Origin: Polytrichum commune
Taxonomy: Eukaryota; Streptophyta; Polytrichopsida; Polytrichales; Polytrichaceae
DNA: 64,000 bases
Direction of reading: 5' to 3'
Assembly: GCA_950295325.1 (NCBI GenBank)
Contig: OX485806.1
Span: 23,062,001-23,126,000, forward strand
Of the stretch, positions 45,580 to 58,985 are shown in pieces. The notes under the pieces are model-generated. The model was given only the letters and a program-made list of their open reading frames with translations, had not been told where the DNA came from and made no database searches. Numbering within the stretch: position 1 is the first letter of the stretch; every line of letters begins with the position of its first letter. A program made the position numbers and the translations under genes.

Positions 45580-45829
45580 CATCATACTTGTAGTATAGAA
45601 TGCACACTCGCAATTCTACACGGATGTGGTGTGGTTTCAATTCGGGCATTGTGTGCCTTGGTTCCCTTCAAAGAAGCCAACTTGACATTTATCTAATGGC
45701 ATGTATATGGGCAGCAAGAGGGGCGCATGTGTTTGAACACATGGGTGTGTATGGGGGTTGGGGGGGGGGGGGGGGCATGCGTTCAATGAGGACAACAAAC
45801 CGCTTCAAGTGCACCTATATATGTCTCTC

Positions 45830-46340
45830 ATTTGACCCCCCGCCCTCTTGCCCCCCTTTTGTCCACAATTTCCAAGCAAGCTTTCAACAATTGGAAATGG
45901 ACCACTTGGGTTAAACAAGACAAAAAAAAAAACCCTCTAAAATGACTCTCATGTACGAGAGGTTTATTTTTAAAATAAAAAATTTCAAACCTCTATTTTT
46001 TCCCATACTATTCAAAAAGCTTGCAGCAATCGGACATTTGACATTTAGGGTTAAACAAAAACCCAAGTAAGAGTGCCTTGGGGGTTGAAACAAACCCCTC
46101 AAAGGCTCTCTTGTATGTGAGAGACTCATTTTTATTTTTGTTTTGAAAATCCCCCCTTTGTCCACAGTTTCCTAGAATTCTTGCAACAACCTAAAATTGG
46201 ACCTTACGGGTTCAAAAAACCCTCAAAAAGCTCTTCTTCTTCTTCTTCTTCTTCTTCTTTCCGTTTGACCCCCTCCCCCATTGTCTTCAATTTGTCAAAA
46301 AGCTTTCAGCAAGTGGAAATTGGATTTTTGGGGTAAAACT
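45830..46340 (+). repeat. Degenerate tandem repeat
   Basis: Phrases like 'ccctttgtccacaatttcc', 'aagcttgcagcaa', 'tggacc.cttgggttaaac' and 'ctctcatgta.gagag' recur about four times at irregular spacing. The array includes a (TTC)n tract at about 46230-46260. A G16 run lies just upstream at 45760-45775. Confidence 0.5.
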
Positions 46341-49300
46341 AAAGATTTTTCTTTTATATTTTCTTTTTCTTTTTTGCATTTGGCCCTAGGGGGATGGAAA
46401 GAAAAATAGAGAAAAAAAAATTTAATGGGGCTTTTGTATATGATAAACTTAAAAAAACTGTTTGAGCCCTTCTCATTCTAATTTTCTTTCTTTCTTTTTG
46501 AATACATGTCTACTTGATTGTTGCCATTTGAGACTTGGGGTATTCCTCTAAGAATATGGGAGTAACACTTGTTATTCACTTATCTCTTGAAGTTTTACTA
46601 GATGGCCGAGGTTTGAAACCAAATGGGTTCGAAGAACATCTATTTTTGTTTTCATGCTATCTTTTAAATATGTGGTTATGACGTGATTGTGTTGGTCTTG
46701 GATCCGCCATCCAAGCAGGTGCTAGTGATGATTGCAAAAATTATTCGGATGATGGTCCATCGGATATGATTAAACCCAAGAAAACAAATTCATTAATGGA
46801 TATAGGGAGGGGGGGGGGTAGGGTTCTATATGTTTTGGTAACATACAATAAGAGAAACCAATCCAATATCACTGATGAACTCAAAGCCACTTGAGTTCTT
46901 GTATTGATAGTGTTCTCATGATGTATTTGAAGACATGTTTTGTTTTTTACAATGATTTTGCTATGTTGCAAAGCAAGAATTTTCTTGGGAGGACCATTTG
47001 TCGTATTGCATGAAAATTTTCAAGAAACTACTTTTTTTTGTTGGTTCCGCATATGACAAGGAGTTTCTAAGTAAAACAAGGTCATATTCTTTGTTTCGAT
47101 CGTAAATCTTTGTTGTTGTTGTTATTGTGTCCACAGTTGGTCTCAAAGAATAGTTCAAAATTTAGGCAAATATGTACTAAAGTGCAAATATCAAGGTTGA
47201 GATGTCTCTGGAGAAACTCCATAAACTTGCAATTTTTTTTGTTTACACAAAGTTCAAGATGCAATGATTGAAGTGGTGGAATTCAAGTTAGAATGCGATA
47301 TTCTATCCATTTTCCACCACCAAATGTTGAGGAGAAATCTCTCAAATACTTCATCATATGTGGTTTGTTATGGGCCCATGTGTAATCAATATGTATTTGA
47401 ATCTCAAGTTTCTTGGATTGCTCGTGTTAATTCTTATCATAGGTTTTGGTCATAATCATGTGTTGGGTTTTCATATGAAGAAACATTGATCAGTGAGTAT
47501 GACAATGTGTAGTTTAGTTTTTAAATAAAACAAAACCAAGGGAAACACTTAGGGTAGACTTAAAATGCGGTCTTTGTATTGTCTAGGTGTATTCCTTTCT
47601 TTTTTATCAGGACAATGTTAGGTTCACTTTTTTGTTATTTAAGGTTTTGGGTTGACAAGTCATACACTCAAGCATAAGGGTTTAGAAGTCTCTCAGGCAT
47701 AGTACATGCATTTGGTGTGTGTTCTCAATCTCACATTATTTACCTAGACAATAGTCTAGTAGTGAGTTCAGTTTGATTGGACTTTTGTGGTGCACAAGCA
47801 CATGCACATCCATCATCCATAGTCTTGCATGTAGTAACCCATTTTGTTTATTTACTAAAGCCGAGAACACTTTGGTGTATTTCAATTATCTCGTGTTAAT
47901 CAACCTTTCTAATTTAACTTGAAAGTGTCGTGCAATTACCTCTACAAGGTTTTCAATTTTCCTTTATTAATTTTTCTATTTTAATTATATTGTCAAATTA
48001 TGGTCTTTTCACCTCAACTCCAATCACAAGTGATAGTTATTTGCCAGTTAAGTCCATAGACCACTCCACTGTGCAAGTTAAGAATCCATAGTTTGATTCC
48101 TTGATTTTATTTAATTACACTTATTTCCAAAATGCGAAATATGCAACTTCATTCTCCCAAGTTAAATAATTACATGGAGTTCTTATGCTTCAACTCTACC
48201 ACGGCCAACATGGGATTTGACTCTTTAACACACAAATGTATCAATGGTTGGATTTTACTCTTCCGAGTTATGGGAGTATGAACAATTAACCATATAAAGG
48301 TACGTATTGTAACTAGAGCACCAAAGGTCATACTATTGACTTTTCAAATCCCTTTCCATCCAAAGGTAGTTTCTTTAGCTGAATCCCAAGGGAGTGAACA
48401 TTGAATGCTACAAAGACACCCACCTCATTTGTCCACTATTGTAAATCCCTTACACAATCTTCCCAATTTCCCCATGCTAATAGGAGTGCACTTAAGAAGG
48501 GTAGGCAATAGAATTCTAGTTGTAGGCTGAGAAGTAAAAAATATATTTTTTGATTTCCAAGGAAAGCTACCCCAAAATTCAACAATCCACATTCAACTTA
48601 CTTACCTAATTTTACTCTCATTCACTCTTCCAATGTCTAACAACAAGTAAGAATTCTCTCGTGCTCGAACAGACAATAGCCTTTCTTTGTAGAATGTCCA
48701 ATTGAAATTCTCACACTCAATATGGATTGTGATTGGATACTTTAATTCTAGTTAGGACACCCAAGACCAAACACCCTCAATTCATCCTTAAAATAGAAAT
48801 ACAACTTTGATCAAAGTCACTACCACACTTTGAATTACAAAAGATCAAGTTTAGGATGAACTTGGACAACCGATACAAACTTCCTGGTAATTCTTCACTT
48901 CACGTAGACAATGGTCAAATTTGATTGAAGGCGAATCAATTACCCAAATTCATAGATGTTCTGAGACTGCCAAAAAGGACTGATAAAAATTTAAAAGTCC
49001 AACAAAGGTTCAGTGCCACTCGTTTGACAATTGTAATCCCCCCCCCCCCCCCGCCCTCCAGCTTCCAACCCTCCCTACTTGTATATGTCCAATAGCCATG
49101 TGCTTGGGTTACACTCCTTTCTATTAGACTATGGCCTCTTTCAGTCGTTTTTTTAATCTCAAGTTCATAGTGATATGATTCACACGTCTCTCAAAACTTT
49201 CTAGTTCATTGTCACTCCATTTACATTTCTGTTTCGTGATGAAACAGATTTAGCAAAAAATTAAACACCACATGATATCAATAATAACTAAGTCCCATAA

Positions 49301-49900
49301 AGAATGGACATGATGTTTTGTATCCAGGCTCATATGTTAAAAAGATGGCATGTCATGCTTTGGGATAACGCATACAATCTTCATATTTGATCCAATCTCC
49401 CAGTTGCCAAAGAAGTAAATTATATATTTTCAAATTTGGTAGTATTTTCTTATCAAATGTGTCTTGTCCTGGTCATTTCATACTATAACGTGTTATGTGA
49501 TATCTTTGATCTTTGATAATTGTGTGTCGACTTCCTTTCAATAACAATGACCTTCCATTGCATGTAGATATATTCACATGGGATTGCTCACGAAGAATAC
49601 CATCGACCCTCAAAATTTTCCAACTTTTTCAAACACTTGGATTGATAGGTCTCACAAATTATGCAAGTATACTGTGGTCCAAACACATGCTTGGCAATAT
49701 AATATTTTGCATGCATGTTCTTGGTTTTTTGGATTGCCTTATATATATATCGTATGAGGAGGACAAATTTCAAGGTCATTGACAAGGTTTTAGACGTTTG
49801 AGTACGTGAGTTTAACCAACCTATTTTAATTCATTGTATTTTTGGTTTTGTAGATTGTCAAAGTAACTAGTCCTCATTACATATATTTATATGCAATGTT
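46341..49900. other. Non-coding stretch
   Basis: Mostly AT-rich with no supported gene. A C15 run lies at 49038-49052. The gag region and 5' LTR expected upstream of the pol remnant at 49.9 kb were looked for and not found. Confidence 0.3.
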
Positions 49901-49940
49901 TGCAAGATGATAAAGCAGTTGGCATCCCCTCCTTAGGTCA

Positions 49941-52900
49941 TTGTTGTTTTCCGTGTATGTGAAGAGTGTTGCTAGAGTTCAATTGCAAGGAAGAGATCGT
50001 GATGTGAAGGCAGTGGAGATCGAGGTCATGGTGGTGGACAAGGTAGTGCCCAATGTATTGGTAGATGGAGGAAGTGGACTAAACATCTTACTAGAACACA
50101 CCATGAAGAAGTTGGGTCTTAGCCTAACATGTCCATCACCTTTCATCATCAACATGGCAAATCAAAGTCCAACAGTACCCTTGGGAATGGTTAAGGATTG
50201 TAAAATTAGCACAGGAGGTGAGGATTATGTTGTCACTTTTCACGTCATCAAAATGCATTCCAACAAGGATACATTTCCCATTTTGTTGGGTCGACCTTGG
50301 TTGAGAATGGCAGACGCCATAGTAGATTTGGGAGGAGCTAAGTCATCCATAACTTATGGTCCTAAAGATAATAGAGTCAAGGTGTCTATAGGTGGTTGGG
50401 TGAGGAAATACATTGTTACATCTTCGGATGAAGAAGAGGGAGACAAAGAGGATGATAGGAAGAGTGAGACATTAGTGGGAGTGGTCCAGTCAGGTAGTCA
50501 AAGAGCTAAGCTAGACACAGGTTTGGGCCATCTAGTTCTTAGTTTTTATCATTGGAGTGATAATGGTGAGTATGCTCAGTGGTTGAAAAATTATCCGAAG
50601 TCGGTGTGTGATGTGATGGTGACCTCTCACCATGAATACTTGAAGGGTGATATGGATAACTCAAAGACTGAAGAGTATGCGTTGTTGGAGCCATGTGAGG
50701 TGCTCACGGAAGAGGAGTGGTTACAGGGAGGATTGACTCCATGGGAAGATGGGATGGAGGAATGTGGTGTTAGTTTAGTGCACGTAAATGGACTTAGGAT
50801 GAGGAGGCATTGCTCGAGGTTGCAAAGTTGGAGGAACCGTTGCACTTCAAAACCACATCAACAAGTATTCTAGTGGGTCAAGATGTCAAGGATTATCCTA
50901 AGGTTCCCCCATATTGGTATAGGAACACGACGGAACAAACCCATGTGTCTGAGGCGGATTGGAAGTATGTGGAAGTGAAAACTATGAATGAGAAGGTTAG
51001 GCAGATGAAGATGGGGTCTAAGTTGGAGGACAATGAAATCAAAGAGTATAGTGAATTAGTGGATGAGTTCAGTGACACATTTGTATGGTCATATGACGAG
51101 CTTAGGGGCATACCTCGAGAGATGGTGGAGCACCGCATTCCTTTGATTCCAGGTGCTAGACCAATTAGACAGAAGGAGAGAATGATGAACCCACAGTTGC
51201 AGTTGTTAGTAAGGGCAGAGTTGGAGAGATTGTTGAGGGCTGGGTTTATAAAGCCGGTAGAGATCACGGATTGGGTGTCTCCGATGGTGTTGGTCAAGAA
51301 AAAGAACGGGAAGTTGAGGATGTGTGTGGATTATAGAAAGCTGAATGCTTACACATAGAAAGACCATTTTCCCTTATCATTTATCACACTACTTTTAGAA
51401 GAGGTAGGAGGGCATGCCCGCTACACCTTCATGGATGGTTATGCGGGTTATAACCAGATTTCGATAGCGTTACAAGATGTTCACAAGACGGCCTTCACCA
51501 CTCCTTGGGGCACGTTTGTGTGGATGGTTATGCCATTTGGATTGTGTAATGCTCCAGCCACGTTTCAGAGACTAGTTATGTACATCTTCACCGACTTGTT
51601 GTACAAATTCATGACAGTCTTTGTGAATGATTTTAGCACTCAATATAGTTCTAATGAACATTTATAGTGCGTGAGAGAAACTTTGATTAGATGTAGGAAA
51701 ATGCAGTTGGCTTTAAATCCAGACAAGACATTCTTAGGAGTGCAGAGATGAGTGTTGTTAGGCTATGTGGTGAGTGAGAAAGGAAGAGCGCTGGACCCAG
51801 AAAATATAGCAGTCATATATGAATTGGCTACGTCGACCAATGCCAAGGGCATAGCCAAGTTGGTAAGACATGTAGGATGGTATAGAGAGCTAATTCCAGA
51901 TTATGCAAAGATTGCCGTACCTAGTACGAATTGCTTAAGTATGATTGTAAGTTTAAGTGGACAAAGGCATACCAACATGTATTCAAAGAGTTGACGTCAA
52001 AGCTTAGCACCTACACGGTGTTGAGGCCACCAGATTGGGGAAAACCATTTCATGTATTTTGTGATGCTAGTGCAGTGGCTGTAGGTAGTGCATTGTATCA
52101 GTCGACCGGAGACAAAGGGAAGGATCAACCGGTGGCTTATGCGATCCGACAGTTAACCCCTGCAGAGAGAAATTATTCTACCACTGAAAGGGAGTGTTTG
52201 GCTATGGTCTTCTCAGTTAAGAAATTCCGCCATTACATTATGTGTAACCCAGTGGTTTTCTTCGTCGATCACATGATAATCAAGTTTTTAGTCAACAAGG
52301 CGGAGTTGAGTTGAAGGTTGGCTAGATGTGTCTTATTGTTGGAAGAGTTCGACTACATGGTGGAGTATAAGCCCGGGCATATGCACTTGCAAGAATATCA
52401 CTTATCAAGGTTGTTTGATGAGGTCGGATCCAGTCCAGTTGACGACAGTTTGAGGGATGACAATCTCTTCTTGGTAACCGCTAAGGCGGATTGGTACTCA
52501 GACATTGTCAAATTTCTAACAATCCAAGAATTAACTGGAGATTGGATGAAGGAGGATAAGAGAAAGGTCAGAGTTAATAGCATGCACTACGCGATAATAG
52601 GGCATAAGTTATTCAGAAGAGGGGTTGATGGCTTATTGAGGCGTTGTGTATCGGAGGTAGAAGTGCCCTCCATCTTGTCAGCATGTCATGATAGTGCATG
52701 TGGTGGACATTTTTCTGGACTACTCACAGGCCAAAAGATACTCAGGGCATGTTATTTCTGGCCCGACTTGTTTAAGGATGATAAGGAATACGTCAAGAAG
52801 TACGATGCCTATAAGAGGTATGCGAGGAATGACTTCCGCATGGAAATGTCACTCCATGTGTCTTTACCTCTAGTTACTTTTGAGAAATGGGGGATCGATT

Positions 52901-53499
52901 ACGTTGGAGAGGTTCACCCTCATTCTTCAAAAGACATGGCTTACATCGTGGTTGCTACCGAATACTTGACCAAGTGGGCGGAAGCCAAGGCGGTCAAAAC
53001 CGACACGACTGCACATGCAGCCACATTCATCGACATTGTAGACTTATCGAACGACCTTCAAGGTGACGACTCAAACCACCCCATTTTCGTTGGTGTATGA
53101 CTTAGAGGCCACTCTTCCCATTGAATTTGAGGTGGAGTCGTTACGAGTGGCAGTTGATACGTGTCTCATGAGCAGTCAGTCAGTGATGAATAGATTGACA
53201 ACACTCGAGAAACTTGATGAGAGACGACGGATGGGAGCTCAACACATTGAGGCCATCCAAAGGCGAAGAAAAATCATCTTCGACAAACGGCACAAAAACG
53301 GACCTTAGGGCAAGGTATGATGGTTTTACTCCAAGATGCTAGAAAGCTTGAATTTCTAGGTAAATTTGATGCAGTTTGGTTGGGGCCATACCTCATTCGT
53401 GAAGCATTTCCAAACAATTCTTTGCAAATGAAGACATTAAATGGTGAAAGCTTCCTAACTCGCACGTCAGGCAGTCGATGCAAGGAATACAGGGCATAA
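49941..53499 (+). pseudogene. Ty3/gypsy retrotransposon pol, degenerate and internally deleted
   Basis: Visible domains in order: aspartic protease (VDGGSGLN at about 50061; LLGRPWL at 50287); reverse transcriptase (from about 50870, with VLVKKKNGKLRMCVDYRKLN at about 51286, MPFGLCNAPATFQR at about 51530); RNase H (FCDASAVAVGSALY, 52060); and integrase zinc-binding region, core start (WGIDYVGE) and C-terminal tail (53317-53499). Breaks: frameshifts near 50810, 51930, 53060 and 53300; stops at 51356-51358, 51665-51667, 51749-51751 and 52312-52314. The RT active-site motif reads FVND, with Asn at 51626-51628 in place of Asp. Both zinc-binding Cys of integrase are Tyr (52801-52812). The core between about 53040 and 53065 is deleted, removing the rest of the catalytic triad. 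It cannot move itself. Gag was not found. Confidence 0.9.
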
Positions 53500-53834
53500 G
53501 GTAACACTTACCTTCAAGCAAAAGATTATGGATCCAATCCTAGATGGCTGCCAGTTATGTGAGCCCAAAGTTGTGCCCACATGTGTTCTTAATTCTTTAA
53601 GTTTATTAAAATGTAGGCTTTTATATTATTGAATTTATTCTAAAACATAAAAAGAGTGAAGACTTCCAGTTTGATTAGAATTCAACGTAAGGCTAGGATG
53701 GTAGTGTTTTAGCATTTGTAGGTTAAAAGGATTTACTTATAAGTTAGTTAATAGGAGTTTGAAGTTTTAAAGGGTTTAAGCCTTGCAATCTGGATTTTTA
53801 TTGACGTGAATAGGATTAGTTAGTGTTTGTTTAA

Positions 53835-55318
53835 GGGGGGGGGGGCATTGGTGACCCTAGAAGAATCCGGGGCTCGGGATTAGGAGGTGGTTAGGCTCTG
53901 CGGCTCCCTCCCCTGTCTCTGTCTCTCTCGGTGGTGGCGCACACAGGAGCTGGAAGAAGTTTTTTCGGTTCGGCGGTTGGAAGATGGCAGCATGTGTGTG
54001 AGGGAGCCCTGAAGCCAGAAGCTTGGGCGCAATGAACAGGGGATGAGGATCTGGGTTAGCTCACCTTCAGCCATGGATGGCAAGCTTGCTGGAATGCCGC
54101 CTAATGCGGTTGAATCCCTCGTTTCAGAGTGGCTCAGGGAACAAGAAGCCATCGAGCTGGAGGCCCGACAACAACTTCGTTCCTGCCTCTAGCTGGTTCT
54201 AAGCATTTCGGTGCGGCTGCATTGGAGTCGCACGCGGCCTCTCCAATAGAGTAGCAACTTCAACTCCAATCGGACGAAATTCAGGTTGAATGCACCTCAT
54301 ATGTTGGAAGGAGGTTTGGATCTCAAATATGCTCACAATCTGTAGAGTCTTCATCAGTCAAGAATTACTTGGTACTTAGCTGTTAAATCTCGTTGTTGCC
54401 ATGCGCTTGTGGTTGTTTCCAACCACCTCCGAATGTGAGGAAGGTTGTGTCTCCTGGTCACGAAGGCTCAAGAACTTCCTGAAATGTCACTGCTTTCTCG
54501 GGTTGGAGAGCAATGCAACTCACTCACGAGGGTACTGGGTGAGGCCAGAGGCCTCAAGTTGGTCGAGAAGACGCACTCTGCAACTTGAAAGTTGAGGTGC
54601 CTAGGAACAGAAACTCTTTGTGGCATCAACAACCGGCCTGGGCCTTGGCAACTCGCACAATTCAATTGTCCAAAGCCCGGAAACAGGTGAAGGGAGCTTA
54701 AGGTGACAGAGGAATCTCTGTTGTTGGGTAAGCGGCGCTGCTCAAGGCAGGCGCCCTTATGCTGGGATGAATTGAGAATTCGGTGGGAATTTGAGCTTGG
54801 TTCGGTGTCGTTGAAATCGCTAGTCAGGTGGGAGGGAACCAGCTGCAGAGAGGTAGCAAGCTCGGCGAGGGAGCTGTCACAAGCTGTCAAGTGGCAATGA
54901 CAATGCAAGGTTCCAGCAAGGGCAAGAGAAGGAGCTGTGTGAAGGAATCACATCTTTGAACCGAGGTCTGATTTGTTGGGGTTTGATCATTTAGTAGTCG
55001 GGGGTTTAGCCACAATAAGGGTTGTAGTGAGAGATTAGAACTTCGTTGTGTGGCATCTAAATGATTTAGTAGGGTGGACAACATAGGCATGGGCAAGCCA
55101 ATTGTGTGATTGGTGTTGCATTGATGTCAGTAGGACATAACTTAGGTTACTCAAGCACCTCATGGTTGTGAGTGGAAGATGATGGTGGGTTTGGATGTTT
55201 TTTAGGGTAGTGCATGGCAATGACATTGAAGGGAGCGAGTATTTATAAATACTTGATGCCTCATGTTATTTGAATAAAGTTGTGTGTTCAAATCTTTACA
55301 ATGTTGGATCTTTCATAG
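53835..55318 (+). repeat. Candidate polypurine tract and 3' LTR of the gypsy element
   Basis: 'aag' plus a G11 run (53835-53845) lies 340 bp after pol, where a polypurine tract is expected, followed by TG at 53849-53850. The next 1.4 kb is more GC-rich than its surroundings. Near its end is a TATA-like 'gtatttataaatac' (about 55238) and AATAAA at 55273-55278, as in an LTR. No matching 5' LTR was found, so the right edge is a guess. A 39-codon frame at 54073-54192 is not assigned. Confidence 0.3.
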
Positions 55319-57260
55319 CTGGACTATAAGGCCAAGGGGAACTAGAAACAAATGCATGTGAGCCATGGGCTCTCACCCGGATTACGACGCTTAAGGGTGG
55401 GAGTTTAGGCACGGGTAGATCACTCTAAGGCATTTTTGTGCACCACGTGCGGCTAGGGGTTTTTTGTTTTGGGGCTATTTACCTTCAAGGGCTAAATTAA
55501 AGCCTCCCTATAATTACTTAAATTTAAAAAATGGCCCATTTGTTTGCACCCTTCCATTACTTATATTGTCCAAGTCACTGCAATTTTTTGTACCCTATAT
55601 TCCTTTTAAGTAATAAAAGCTAATCTACCTCCTAACGCAATTGACGAGTGTTGAGGGAAAGCATAGAAACAAAGAAGGGTGCAAACAGTAATACCATTGC
55701 AAACAAAGTCATGAAGAAAACACATAGGAGACCATAGCAAAGTAATACCATTGCAAACACTGTTATGATGAAAACACATAGGAGATGCCAACACAAATAT
55801 ACATACCATACTAAACAAACCTTCTAGGATCCTTATCTTCAGCCCCTATATTAATTTTACAAAAAATAATGGCCCACGTTTTATGTCCATCTAACTTACT
55901 TATAATGGGATTGTCTACATTTAATGGCCCCTTCATTATTTGGAATTCCTTTATAATTTTTATTTCAAATGATTTTAATCCTCTCTATATTATGCCGCAC
56001 GTCGTTTTTAAAATGCACTAAGTGATCTACCCGTGAGTTTAGGACAACAATGTGTCTTCAAGGTTCATATTCGTACACCAATTTTTGGTTACTCTAAATA
56101 TTTTCTTAGCAAACAATAGAATTCTTCATCAAATGCTTGGAGTTTTGTCCATTTTCGGGAGTTTGATGTGTTGGTTGTCTCCATGTCAACAAGGAAGAAT
56201 TTGCTTACCTTTTGTAATGCCATTTCTCTCAAATTTGAAAGGGTGGACGAGGTGAGCTACGTCTGGTTGACATCCCTTGTACTAATATTTTTTCCATTTA
56301 TGTTTCTTGAGATTATATTTTGGTGAGCTCAAATATAGGTTCATTATAGGGGGATCTATGAGTCCAAGTTTTGGCCTTTTTGCATACATGGTTGTCACTG
56401 TCTAGGGAGGATTTTGGACATAATCGGTCAAGACTCTGGTGTTTCCAAGACCAACCGGTTACATGTTGACATCTTTCAATTTTTTGGCTAAATTGAAGAA
56501 TATTCTTTAAATTAATGTAAATGAATCAAATCGAGGTAAAATCCTTCTTTTCTCTCTTAAAAGTGGAACCAATACACCCTAAGCTTCTTGTCTTCAATGT
56601 CTAGTTTTTGCACAAATTTCAATATCATCACTTCATTCTAGTCCACATATGACATAAATTAGCAGTGTTAGCAAATTTTCTTTCATCATTTAAACAAACA
56701 CAATTTCCTACTAAGATTTGAAATCTACAAAGTGTTTTGCTTAAAGGCAAGAAAAAAAGATGAAATTTCAACTTCACAAAAAGGTTCACTTGTGCAGACT
56801 TATACACGCGAGGAGTCCACCACACAATTGTTGTTGTCCAAAAATCATCAAATTTGTATTCTTCTTCATCATCTTCATAAAAGCCCACGTTGAATGCCTT
56901 GGCTACCCAAATGCCTCCCTCCTACATCCAAAGCTTCCATATCTTCACTTACCCCAAAACCAAGATCATCCAGTTGCCCGCCCACCAAAGAATAGATCCA
57001 TAATCATATCATTCTCCCCACGGCCCTCTTCATAATCTTCCCGATGTACTCCCTGTTGAAGTCTTGCACCAAGGACATGTACAAAGTGTTTCTCGACTCC
57101 TTGGATTACCCAACTGCACCATAAGCTTTGCTTTGGGAGATCATCCACGTCCCATGTATGAAACCATCAATTTCAGCATTACAATGTTACACTTTATGAC
57201 ATTGTTCTGTAATGACACACGCTACATCTAACTTTCTATTATCACGCATTCATGTTAACA
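55319..57260. other. Non-coding stretch with a repeat D fragment
   Basis: A repeat D fragment lies at 56395-56510 ('gtttccaagaccaaccggtt'). A short duplicated phrase occurs at about 55690-55780 ('taataccattgcaaaca'). On the minus strand, 56760-57150 has protein-like frames broken by stops, not identified. Confidence 0.35.
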
Positions 57261-57265
57261 CCACA

Positions 57266-57433
57266 TAACTCCGTAACATCACGTGCACTTTGGTTGCCAT
57301 AGGTGTGATAATACGGAGGTTAGAGTGCATAGGGTCCAATTAAGAAAAATAACTCCGTAACATCATGTGCACTTTGGTTGCCATAGGTGTGATAATACGG
57401 AGGTTAGAGTGCATAGGGTCCGATTAAGAAAAC
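57266..57433 (+). repeat. 84-bp tandem duplication
   Basis: 57266-57349 and 57350-57433 are almost identical ('taactccgtaacatca' through 'agggtccaattaagaaaa'), with about three to four differences seen. A C17 run follows at 57516-57532. Confidence 0.9.
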
Positions 57434-57905
57434 AAGCCACTTGAGACCCATCATATACCTTACACCTCAAACTTAGGCAAGCAATTGAGAAGCAAAGAGT
57501 GAGGCCACGTAAGGTCCCCCCCCCCCCCCCCCGCGTACCATGGCCTCCATCAACTTCTGGCTAGCTTGCCGCCCTTTTACTTATTTCTTACAATATGTGA
57601 CTTAGGTAAGAAGGCGGAGACCGAAAGTTGAAGCAAAACCCCATCACTCATAATATGGTACATACATGTGGTACCGGTGTACTCAATTAAAATGGTTAGT
57701 CTTGTACTTAGAAACCCCGTGCTTTCCTTTTGTACTTATGTTAGGCTTGTACCCTATTTTGTCAAGGTGCTCACTTGGATATTTTGGGGAATCAAAATTT
57801 CACTCACAAGGATCTTGGGTTCTCACCGGCATGCACCGAGAGTACCTTACACTTGATAATATTGTATTTCGTGTCACCCACTCCATTTTTTCTCACGCTC
57901 CAATA

Positions 57906-58249
57906 CTACACTAAATAGGTAGATTAGTGTTGGAAACACTAATAGTCAACGAAAACGCTAAATGTAAATTGTCTCTATAGTGTTAGAACACTAAATGTCA
58001 AGTCTAACACTATTGGTACCAAGTAGTAACTTTAAATATTTACATGAGCGCATTTAGTGTTAGATGATATTTTGTAAATCTTGGAATGAAGAATTGAAGG
58101 AAGAAGAATATGAGAACCTTGTAAAAGGTATAATTTGTTCAAACCCTATTCAAACACTAATTGTAATATCAGTTGAAAATTAGTGTTTTAGGTAACTATT
58201 GCATCTAACACTAAGCTTCATCTAACACTAATCTACCTATTTAGTGTAG
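57906..58249. mobile_element. Mariner-type MITE, 344 bp, TA target duplication
   Basis: The ends are identical inverted repeats of 26 bp starting CTACACTAAATAGGTAGATT. TA flanks both sides (57904-57905 and 58250-58251). The interior is rich in 'acactaa' words in both orientations. It has no transposase. Confidence 0.8.
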
Positions 58250-58255
58250 TAGGAA

Positions 58256-58620
58256 ACCGCCCATGTAGTGTCACCAACACTAAATGCAAACCACCATTAT
58301 TTGTCATCACTTGTGGAAACACAATTTTGGGCATGATATATGGATTTACAATGTTGCAATTGTTGTCACTTACTACAAGTGTTTTTCCCATCCAAACTTC
58401 AATCGTTCATGACGAATATTTCATTACGGAAGTGTTAGGAAGCATAATATACCACACCTTCTTTTGAAAATAATTGGCATTTGAATGAGCTAAATGTGCT
58501 TTGGGATGACAGTAGTTGTGAACTTATGCATAAGAAGTGTCATTAGAAAAGTTATTGAAGTGACTTGAAATACCATATGACACAACATACAATATTTAGT
58601 GTATCAACTACGAAGTGCCC
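58256..58620. repeat. ACACTAA-type repeat, copy 3
   Basis: Matches 4640-4920 in the same orientation and 26721-27099 inverted ('gaagtgtcattagaaaag', 'catatgacac'). It begins six bases after the preceding MITE. Confidence 0.5.
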
Positions 58621-58839
58621 GGTGCGATTCAATCTCTTTTGTTCATCATGCATCTGTGCTCACACTCACATCTAGCGATTGTTTTTTTTTTCTTCAAATT
58701 TTAATAATAAATTCATCACCTAGTACAACAAACTCTAGTTAGGATTTGTTATCTATCAAGAAAAAATTAAAGAAAAAATTGATTATTTTGTGTTTGTAAA
58801 GTGTATGACTACATACTTTCAACATGTTTACAAAAAGTT

Positions 58840-58981
58840 TCCATGTCCTTACTAACACTAAATTCAAAAACATGTAACTTCCACATACTACCATAGTTGA
58901 TATTCAATGTTTGAGTTTACATTTAGTGTTACTTACTTTCACAGGGTTATTGACATTTAGTGTATGTGTTCGTATTTAGTG
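58840..58981 (-). mobile_element. Partial mariner-type MITE (inverted relative of 16589-16900)
   Basis: Reverse complement of about the first 150 bp of the 16.6-kb copy ('catagttgatattcaatgtt', 'gtatttagtgtag' then TA). The other end is missing. Confidence 0.5.
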
Positions 58982-58985
58982 TAGT

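Noticed and set aside
46341-49900. 5' LTR and gag of the 49.9-kb gypsy element
   Set aside because: No sequence matching the candidate 3' LTR and no zinc-knuckle motif was seen.
56760-57150. Protein-like minus-strand frames
   Set aside because: Broken by stops in every frame, with no family recognised.
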